DNA of 64,000 nt from Acinetobacter harbinensis (GTDB taxonomy: Bacteria; Pseudomonadota; Gammaproteobacteria; Pseudomonadales; Moraxellaceae), in NCBI RefSeq assembly GCF_000816495.1, contig NZ_JXBK01000001.1, positions 2,347,642 to 2,411,641 of the forward strand, written 5' to 3'. How positions within the stretch are numbered: position 1 is the first letter of the stretch; each line of letters starts with the position of its first letter. Shown piece by piece: positions 57,289 to 64,000 of this stretch. The notes under the pieces were generated by a model. It had not been told where the DNA came from. It worked only from the letters and a program-made list of their open reading frames with translations, and did no database searches. A program made the translations under genes and the position numbers.

Positions 57289-59463
57289 TTAGTCTGTACG
57301 TTGCCACAAAGTCACTTGCGATAAAGTATGTTGAAAGCGTCGACTGGTTTCACGAATCACAAAAGGCACATCCAGCGGATCATTTAATAATTTAAAATCA
57401 TCGGCCAAGATATTTTTTAATCCATCCAAGGTTTTAAAACTTTCGCCATCTTTTTTAAAGCCGCCCAGCCATTTTTCGCGTGGGGTAAATTCTTCTAACC
57501 ATACATAAGGTGAGGCAATTAACACCACGCCACCCACTTTCAATAGATTTTTTAATGACAGTAAAAACGCCTGTGGATCACTTAAACGATCAATCAGATT
57601 CGCAGCCAAAATAAAATCAAAATCTTTGAAATTTTGTTTTAAATTACAAGCATCACCTTGGAAAAATTGCACTCGATCTTTAAACTCAAAAAAATCAAAG
57701 TCCTTTAAGTTGCAATCTTCATATAACACCAAACTGCCTTCATCGGGTAAGGTGTAACGCACGGAATGACCGTTTTGTAATTCAATACTGTGGCGAATAA
57801 AGCGCGTTGAATAATCAATTCCAGTCACAGCGTCAAAGTGACGTGCCAACTCAAAACTGGCGCGACCTGTAGCACAGCCAATATCTAAGGCTTTAGCCGT
57901 CGGTTTACCTGCCATTGCATTGACAGCAATCTGGACCAATTCGGCAGGGAAATTCGGTACTTCAAAACGTGGTTTACCATAGTGAAAGTCTAAATATTGC
58001 GCCACCGATTGATCAGTTTCATAGACCGAAGGATTGGATTCCACTTGATTGTCTGACATAACGTATCTAAACCCAGCGTGTTGGAAAAAATGCCGTCTAA
58101 AGGCATAGCGAGACGAAAATAGTGCTTCATTGCCAGATGAAATCCATGAACCACCTTTCATAATGTTGTGTTTTTCATCAAAGGTCGGCGCGGTGAAATC
58201 ATCATAAATCGGATGTACTTCAAATTTTTCATACGGGAAAATTGCAGTTTCTGTCCATTGCCAGACATTGCCTTGCACATCATAAAATGCGCCATGTTGA
58301 AACTGATTGACTGGACTACTTGAAGCGGCATAACTGAGTTTAATATTGGCGGCATCTTGGACATCATCAACCTGCGCTAAACCCGAAAGCGCATACAGAC
58401 GGTTCCATTCATCTTCAGTGGGCAGTCGAATCGTTTTACCCGTTTGCGCGCTTTTCCAATTACAAAAGGCTTTGGCTTCGTGATAATTCACTTCCACAGG
58501 CCAATCCCACGGCAGTGGGACTTCTTCGGTCATTAAGCGTAAGTACCATGTTCCAGATTGATTGATCCAAAATACCGGATGTTCCGCTTGAGTAAAGGCC
58601 AACCATGCTTGACCTTCACTTTCCCAATATTCTGGCTTTTTATAACCGTGTTGCAATACAAATGCTAAGAATTCTTGATTACTGACCAAATATTGTGATG
58701 CGGAAAAAGCGCCAATGTTCTTTTCATGGTGACCATATTCATTGTCCCAACCGTATAGCGCATCTTGTTTAGTTTTATGTGTGCTTACCACCCCTTGCGC
58801 AACCTCAATCAATTGATTGGTCGGTGCAGTGCCTGAGCTAAGATGTGGTAACCAATGCGGACTCGATTGCACATATTTTAAAGCATGCTGTCGAATCAGC
58901 ACCGAGGAGGTTTCTAAATGAATGTGTTCATGCTCAATGCCCATGATAATTGCCCACCACGGATTGTGCCAATCAATCGGCAGAGTTAACGGCGCATGAT
59001 CAATTAAATTGAGTACTAATCTTCGTACCTGATCGCGATAGGCTTTAACCTCAGCCACGCTTGGCCAAGCATAGTTGGTTTCATTTAAATCATCCCAACC
59101 CATTTCATCAACCCCGACCGCGAAAATAGATTCTATTTTTTCATTGACGCGGTGATCGATCATTTTGGTGAGCAGTAATTTATTGATAAAGAAAGTTGCA
59201 GTATGACCATAATAGAAAATTAACGGATGTCTCAGTGCAATCGGCTTAATATAAAAAGCCTCTTCACAGGTTAAACATTCAAATATTGACTCATAGGTGT
59301 CATAAGTATCCATAAAATACTGACGTAGAATCTGCCGCATGCTTGCTTCATCATGCATTCTCAGATTTGGCGTGGTTCGAGATCGCGCTATCGTTTTATC
59401 ATCCTGAGTAAAATCATCTATACCACTACCTGTCATTGCCTTTAAACATTGAGATTGATTCAA
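57289..59463 (-). CDS. ovoA: OvoA, 5-histidylcysteine sulfoxide synthase / methyltransferase
   Basis: A 724-residue fusion enzyme of ovothiol biosynthesis. The N-terminal non-haem iron domain has H-x3-H-x-E (His178, His182, Glu184 in IEHEHIHLETS). The central FGly-sulfatase-like domain (about 215-450: YGWDNEYG, GNVWQWTET, IMKGGSWISSGNEALFSSRYAFRR) follows. The C-terminal part is a SAM methyltransferase (ALDIGCATGRASFEL, about 500). OvoA joins cysteine sulfur to histidine and then N-methylates the product; a separate lyase OvoB should follow and is not seen here. The length is typical. Monocistronic. Confidence 0.93.
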   Translation of the reverse strand: MNQSQCLKAMTGSGIDDFTQDDKTIARSRTTPNLRMHDEASMRQILRQYFMDTYDTYESIFECLTCEEAFYIKPIALRHPLIFYYGHTATFFINKLLLTKMIDHRVNEKIESIFAVGVDEMGWDDLNETNYAWPSVAEVKAYRDQVRRLVLNLIDHAPLTLPIDWHNPWWAIIMGIEHEHIHLETSSVLIRQHALKYVQSSPHWLPHLSSGTAPTNQLIEVAQGVVSTHKTKQDALYGWDNEYGHHEKNIGAFSASQYLVSNQEFLAFVLQHGYKKPEYWESEGQAWLAFTQAEHPVFWINQSGTWYLRLMTEEVPLPWDWPVEVNYHEAKAFCNWKSAQTGKTIRLPTEDEWNRLYALSGLAQVDDVQDAANIKLSYAASSSPVNQFQHGAFYDVQGNVWQWTETAIFPYEKFEVHPIYDDFTAPTFDEKHNIMKGGSWISSGNEALFSSRYAFRRHFFQHAGFRYVMSDNQVESNPSVYETDQSVAQYLDFHYGKPRFEVPNFPAELVQIAVNAMAGKPTAKALDIGCATGRASFELARHFDAVTGIDYSTRFIRHSIELQNGHSVRYTLPDEGSLVLYEDCNLKDFDFFEFKDRVQFFQGDACNLKQNFKDFDFILAANLIDRLSDPQAFLLSLKNLLKVGGVVLIASPYVWLEEFTPREKWLGGFKKDGESFKTLDGLKNILADDFKLLNDPLDVPFVIRETSRRFQHTLSQVTLWQRTD

Positions 59464-59536
59464 TAGTGGATCCTTAAAAATAAAAATCTGGTTCTAATCT
59501 ACAATACATTCAGTCTAAATATTATTCAATCCACGA

Positions 59537-59650
59537 ATGTATCCATCTATGGCTAGATTTTTCTGGCTGATGCTGGCATGGCTGTACTTTTTCTCTTGGC
59601 CATGGTTAAAAAGTTTTCACGCCTCTCCTATTATGCTTTACCATCGCTAG
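59537..59650 (+). CDS. Possible small membrane peptide
   Basis: A 37-codon ORF, MYPSMARFFWLMLAWLYFFS..., with one Trp/Phe-rich hydrophobic segment. It sits in the gap between ovoA and sbcD. No clear ribosome-binding site, so it is only a possibility; the rest of 59464-59780 shows nothing. Confidence 0.3.
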   Translation: MYPSMARFFWLMLAWLYFFSWPWLKSFHASPIMLYHR

Positions 59651-59780
59651 GCAGATCTGATCTGAGGGTGGTTATTGCCCCGATGATCTGTACATTTCAT
59701 CGATTAAAAGGAATCTTTGCTTCATTCTGAATAATTTTTTTCAACATGTGTAAAATTATAATTTTGTTAGGATTTAAGCT

Positions 59781-61031
59781 ATGGCTGTTCATTTTTTTCA
59801 TACTTCAGATTGGCATTTAGGTCAGTTTTTTTATAACCATTCGCGCCAGTATGAACATGAACAGTTTTTAATGTGGTTACTTGAACAAATCAAACAAAAA
59901 CAACCCAATGCCCTGCTGATTGCCGGTGATATTTTTGATGTGATTAATCCTGCATCAGCGGCGCAAAAGCAACTGTATCAATTTTTAGCCGATGCGCACG
60001 CACTTGCGCCGCATATGCAAACCTTAATGATTGCCGGCAATCACGATTCAGGTTATCGCATTGAACAAGTGGAACCTTTACTGCAAAAATACAATGCCCG
60101 AACGGTGGGTGTGGTGCGCTGGAAAGAAGATAAAACTTTAGATTTAGATCGCTTATTGCTGCCCATTTATGACCGCGCGCAGCAGATTGTGGCGTGGTGT
60201 TTATGTCTGCCCTTTTTACGCAGCGCGGAAATCACTGGCTTTAATGACCACACCAGCAACAGTCAAAATGCGATTGCCTATTTACATCAGCAACTCATCA
60301 GCGAAGCCAAAGCACGTAAAACCGATGATCAAGCCCTGATTTTAATGTCACACGCGCATATGCAAGGCGGCGAAACCTCAGACTCAGAACGCCCCATTAT
60401 TATTGGCAATGAGGAAGCCTTATCCACCACACTGTTTGATGAGGTGATTGACTATGTCGCACTGGGACATTTGCACAAACCACAAAAAGTCGGGCAAGCA
60501 CATATGCGCTATAGCGGCTCACCTATTCCTTTGTCATTTAGTGAAATTAACTATAAACACCAAGTGCTTGACGTGCAGCTTGATCCGCTACAACCTGAAG
60601 ATACGCGCTTTAGTTACACCGCACTGCCCGTTCCGCGCAGCATTGAATTGCACCGTATTAAGGGTGAATTGAATGAGGTGTTTGAGCAACTTAAAGCATT
60701 GCCTGAGGGTGAAATCAGTCATATTGATCAACGGGAATATATTGATATTGAATACTGTACCGATACTCCGCCACGACCAAATTTAAGACAACAATTTGAA
60801 GATCTGCTACCAAAAGCACGTTATCGCTTGGTGAAAATTTCACGCTACTACAAAAATAATCCGGCAGAAAATACCCCCCTAAAAGTTCAACTTGAACCGC
60901 CCACACCCGAAAAATTATTTGAAAAAATTTGGCTGCATAAAGGCTATGTACACGATGATGCCGTGTTTAAAGACTTTCAAAGTTTGGTGCATGAAGCGCA
61001 GCGTTCACTTGAAGATAAAAATACGATTTAA
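59781..61031 (+). CDS. sbcD: Exonuclease SbcCD subunit D
   Basis: A 416-residue Mre11-type nuclease. Metal motifs: FHTSDWHLGQ, LLIAGDIFDVINP, IAGNHDSG and MSHAHMQGGE plus VALGHLHKPQ. Pairs with SbcC to cleave hairpins and DNA ends. It precedes sbcC by 9 bp. Confidence 0.95.
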   Translation: MAVHFFHTSDWHLGQFFYNHSRQYEHEQFLMWLLEQIKQKQPNALLIAGDIFDVINPASAAQKQLYQFLADAHALAPHMQTLMIAGNHDSGYRIEQVEPLLQKYNARTVGVVRWKEDKTLDLDRLLLPIYDRAQQIVAWCLCLPFLRSAEITGFNDHTSNSQNAIAYLHQQLISEAKARKTDDQALILMSHAHMQGGETSDSERPIIIGNEEALSTTLFDEVIDYVALGHLHKPQKVGQAHMRYSGSPIPLSFSEINYKHQVLDVQLDPLQPEDTRFSYTALPVPRSIELHRIKGELNEVFEQLKALPEGEISHIDQREYIDIEYCTDTPPRPNLRQQFEDLLPKARYRLVKISRYYKNNPAENTPLKVQLEPPTPEKLFEKIWLHKGYVHDDAVFKDFQSLVHEAQRSLEDKNTI

Positions 61032-61040
61032 GGGTTTAGC

Positions 61041-64000
61041 ATGAAAATTTTATCAATTCGTATAAAAAATCTGGCCTCTTTGGCGGGCGAACATTTTATT
61101 GATTTTGAAAGTGAACCTTTGGCCAATGCCGGTTTAATTGCCATTGTTGGTAAAACCGGTGCCGGCAAGTCGACAATTTTAGATGCCATGTGTTTGGCCT
61201 TGTTTAATCAAGTGCCACGCCTCAAAGGCAGTGACGGTAAATTAATTGATGTCGATGGCTCAGAATTACTCAGTAACTCACCTTTAACTGTACTGCGCCG
61301 CGGTACTGGGCACGGCTTTGCGGAGCTGTGTTTTGTGGCACAAGATCAAAAACATTATTTGGCGCGCTGGGAAATTAAACGTGCGCGTGAAAATGCTGCA
61401 GGCAAACTACAAAGCGTACAACGCTCGCTTAAATGTTTGACGGATGGCGTGGTGATTGCAGATAAAACCAAAGCGGTAGAGGCCAATATCCTTGCCATCA
61501 CGCAACTGAGTTTTGAGCAATTTACCCGTGCTGTGTTGTTGGCACAATCTGAAGTCACGGCTTTTTTAAAAGCACGCGACAATGAACGCGGCGCTTTATT
61601 GGAATATTTAACCAACTCCAATATTTTTGCCAAAATTGGGGAAATGGCCTATGAAAAAACCAAAGCCATTGCCAATCAACGTAAAGAGCTGGAAAATGTT
61701 CTCGGCCATCTTGAGCTTTTATCCGATGAAGCGGTTGCAGCGTTAACGCAGCAACTGCAACAAAGCAATACGCAGTATGAAAAACTCAGCGCTGAACAAA
61801 AGATTTTCGAGAAACAACAGCAATGGTTTGAACAACAACATCGATTAGAAGCTGAGGTACAACAGCACACGCAACAGCTTCATCTACAACAACAGCAGTT
61901 TGAGCAACTGACACCTGAGCGCACTCAACTCAAGCAGCTTGAAACTTTTGCAGCGATTCGATCTAGCATCATTCAACAGCATAGAGCGCATGCTGAACTC
62001 TGTAGCGTACAAGTGCAGCTTCAAAATACGGAACAGCAATTTACGGTCAGTGAAGCCTCATATCAGGCCGAAGAAAAACAGTTTCAAGCCATTGATGCAC
62101 AACTTAAAACCCAACAAGCATTTGAACAGACCCATCATCACGCCATTGAACAAGTCAGAAGCTGCATTCAAGAACGTGAATTTATCGGGCAGCAATTTAA
62201 AAAGACCCAACTCAAACAACAACAGCTCGAGCAAGAGCAACACCCCTTAGTACACCAACAAACGCAATTGCAGCGAGAGATCGAAAAGCTCAAAAATCAA
62301 CAACAGCAGCACGCGGAACAGCTCCAGCAATCGACACATTTTTCAAGTTTAGATGATGGATTATCGACACATTTAACCCAGCTACAGCGTTTTATTCAGC
62401 ACTATCAAAATTTTGAACAGCAGTTTGGCAATGTTCACTCTGCAACCCTCGCTTTAGCTGAAAAACAGCAACAACTTACTATCCTGCAACAGCAATTTGG
62501 CCATCACGAGCAGATCAGCATCCAACTGAATGATCAGCGGCAAAGCCGTGAGCAAAAACTACAACAATTGCATGCACTCGGTTTGATTCAAAATCAAGTT
62601 AAACAGTTGCGGCACGTGCGTTTAGAACAGGAAAAAACTCAAGCGACTACGCATGAATTGAACCAAAAAATTGAACAGGCGACCCAACAGCAGCAGCACA
62701 CCCAACAAAAATATCGAACGCAACAGCAACAGCGTGAAAACCTACAGCAGATGCTGCAACAACAACGTTTATTACATACAGAAAATGTCGAAAAGCTGCG
62801 TGAGCAATTAATTGATGGCGAAGCCTGCTTGGTGTGTGGCAGTACCCAACATCCCTTTAGACATGATCTTACTGCCCTCTCAGATGAGCTTTTCAACTTA
62901 CAGGAACAGCAGCAACAACAGGCAATAAAGCTTGAAAAAGAATATTTTGAGGCATGGCAAGCAGCACAACAACTTTTGACCCAATACCGCAGCGCTTTGA
63001 CACAAAACAGCCATCATTTAGATGCGTTAACGCTGCAAAGCGCGCAACTTGAAGCCCCACTGCAACAGGCTGCAGAGATGGCAAAAATTCCACTTGATGG
63101 CAACAGCACGCTTGAAAATATGCAGCAACCGCTGGTTCAATTGGCGCAAACCCTTCAACATGAAATTGAGCAACTTGATCACAGCTTAGAGCAACTTGAT
63201 CAAGCACAAAAACAGCAGCATGCACAATCACAAGCCATCCAACAGATGCAACAACAGTTATCTGCCATCCAGCAGGCTGAACAGAATATTCAAGATTTGA
63301 TTGATCTGTTATCAGCCGAGCAACAACAGGCTTGGACACTACAGACATCTGCAACTGCGACAGATATTGCACAGCAACTCTCGCAGCGCCTACAGCTGCT
63401 ACAAACGACAGCGACCTTAAACCAACAACTCAATACGCAAGCGCAAGCCCTAAGCCAACTCGAACAAAATATTGCCTTTAAAAATACACAAATTAAAGCC
63501 ACTGAAACAGAAAAGTCTGGCTTTGAGCGTCAAGGACAACAGAATACAGAATTAGCGCTACAGCTTATTTTTCAGATATCACAGCGACAGGTTGAAAAAC
63601 CGCATGATTGGTTACAACAATATGATGAGCACAGAAAAAATCTGCACATTCAATTTAACCATATACGGCAAAATTTCGAGCAATCTCGTCAGCAGTTTGA
63701 ACAGCAACAACGCCAGCGTGAGCAGCTTAAAATGCAACTCACACAGTTTGAAGTGCAACACACCACTGCAGCACTTGAGATTCAACAGTGGCTGAATCAG
63801 CATCATGATTTTAATGCTGCCTTGCTTGAGCAACTGCATCAAATTCCAAATGCACAGCAACAACAGATGCGCTTAACCCTTCAAACGGCTGAACGCTGTT
63901 TAAACGATGCACACGCTGCGTTAAAAACCATCCAACAGCAATGTCAACACCATGCAGCACAACAGCCCGCTATTGAATATGCGCAATTACATACGCAAAT
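61041..64000 (+). CDS. sbcC: Exonuclease SbcCD subunit C (truncated by the window edge)
   Basis: An open frame from the ATG at 61041 to the end of the window, at least 986 codons. It begins MKILSIRIKNLASLAGEH with Walker A VGKTGAGKSTILDAMC (about residue 35). A very long Gln-rich coiled coil follows, interrupted by the zinc hook EACLVCGSTQHPF (about residue 595). The C-terminal ATPase half lies beyond the window. Gln/His codon runs (CAA/CAG) produce spurious long antisense frames. Rad50-like partner of SbcD. Confidence 0.95.
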   Translation, partial: MKILSIRIKNLASLAGEHFIDFESEPLANAGLIAIVGKTGAGKSTILDAMCLALFNQVPRLKGSDGKLIDVDGSELLSNSPLTVLRRGTGHGFAELCFVAQDQKHYLARWEIKRARENAAGKLQSVQRSLKCLTDGVVIADKTKAVEANILAITQLSFEQFTRAVLLAQSEVTAFLKARDNERGALLEYLTNSNIFAKIGEMAYEKTKAIANQRKELENVLGHLELLSDEAVAALTQQLQQSNTQYEKLSAEQKIFEKQQQWFEQQHRLEAEVQQHTQQLHLQQQQFEQLTPERTQLKQLETFAAIRSSIIQQHRAHAELCSVQVQLQNTEQQFTVSEASYQAEEKQFQAIDAQLKTQQAFEQTHHHAIEQVRSCIQEREFIGQQFKKTQLKQQQLEQEQHPLVHQQTQLQREIEKLKNQQQQHAEQLQQSTHFSSLDDGLSTHLTQLQRFIQHYQNFEQQFGNVHSATLALAEKQQQLTILQQQFGHHEQISIQLNDQRQSREQKLQQLHALGLIQNQVKQLRHVRLEQEKTQATTHELNQKIEQATQQQQHTQQKYRTQQQQRENLQQMLQQQRLLHTENVEKLREQLIDGEACLVCGSTQHPFRHDLTALSDELFNLQEQQQQQAIKLEKEYFEAWQAAQQLLTQYRSALTQNSHHLDALTLQSAQLEAPLQQAAEMAKIPLDGNSTLENMQQPLVQLAQTLQHEIEQLDHSLEQLDQAQKQQHAQSQAIQQMQQQLSAIQQAEQNIQDLIDLLSAEQQQAWTLQTSATATDIAQQLSQRLQLLQTTATLNQQLNTQAQALSQLEQNIAFKNTQIKATETEKSGFERQGQQNTELALQLIFQISQRQVEKPHDWLQQYDEHRKNLHIQFNHIRQNFEQSRQQFEQQQRQREQLKMQLTQFEVQHTTAALEIQQWLNQHHDFNAALLEQLHQIPNAQQQQMRLTLQTAERCLNDAHAALKTIQQQCQHHAAQQPAIEYAQLHTQ

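Noticed and set aside
61355-63863. Several open frames antisense to sbcC, Leu/Cys-rich
   Set aside because: They arise from CAA/CAG-rich Gln codons of the coiled coil read backwards; composition is not protein-like and no initiation sites are evident.

Overview
The window looks like a chromosome segment of an Acinetobacter species (Gammaproteobacteria, Moraxellaceae). The evidence is the moderately AT-rich DNA, a pilG-pilH-pilI-pilJ-chpA-chpC twitching cluster, an AtfA-type wax ester synthase, paired FadL-family porins, ThrH, a YkuD-type L,D-carboxypeptidase of the ElsL kind, and a PA1571-family small protein. Assignments rest on reading the sequence and on remembered family features; no database search was run.

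Layout. 1-600: a five-gene tRNA operon on the minus strand (Val, Asp, altered Asp, Val, Asp) with a near-consensus promoter; the Asp-Val unit is exactly duplicated. 830-4300: peptidoglycan recycling (elsL-like), a DUF454 membrane protein, a DUF1853 protein, an entericidin-like lipoprotein and dapE. 4300-12800: the Pil-Chp chemosensory system that controls type IV pili, transcribed leftward from pilG. 13100-18000: a coiled-coil exported protein and an RND efflux adaptor/permease pair without its own outer-membrane channel. 18100-19830: proS.

19890-25760: a leftward operon of four secreted, cysteine-paired, probably beta-rich proteins. All four carry the same short L-D-x(4)-L-x(2)-[VT]-T-G-[QE] motif just after the signal peptide, and this is one of the less explained parts of the window. 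26000-28080: dcd and apbC. 28900-31660: two FadL-family porins with a shared upstream motif. 31700-34820: thrH, cysH and the wax ester synthase. Together with the FadL pair these suggest uptake and storage of hydrophobic carbon. 34875-39620: a PA1571-family small protein, then the mreB-mreC-mreD-maf-rng cell-shape cluster. 39750-43080: gatC-gatA-gatB, the tRNA amidotransferase.

43100-59650 is more mosaic. It holds a very AT-rich gene for a zinc-ribbon plus HEPN-like protein (43104-44318) with a tandem direct repeat over its promoter, several small exported proteins, sbmA, a second protein ending in a HEPN-like R-x4-H motif (51281-52108), metG, and a very AT-rich P-loop ATPase (54389-55888). 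After these come a periplasmic metallo-beta-lactamase-fold hydrolase and ovoA (ovothiol biosynthesis). The AT-rich ATPase and the zinc-ribbon/HEPN protein are the best candidates for undescribed, possibly anti-phage, functions. The window ends in the sbcD-sbcC nuclease operon, with sbcC running off the edge.
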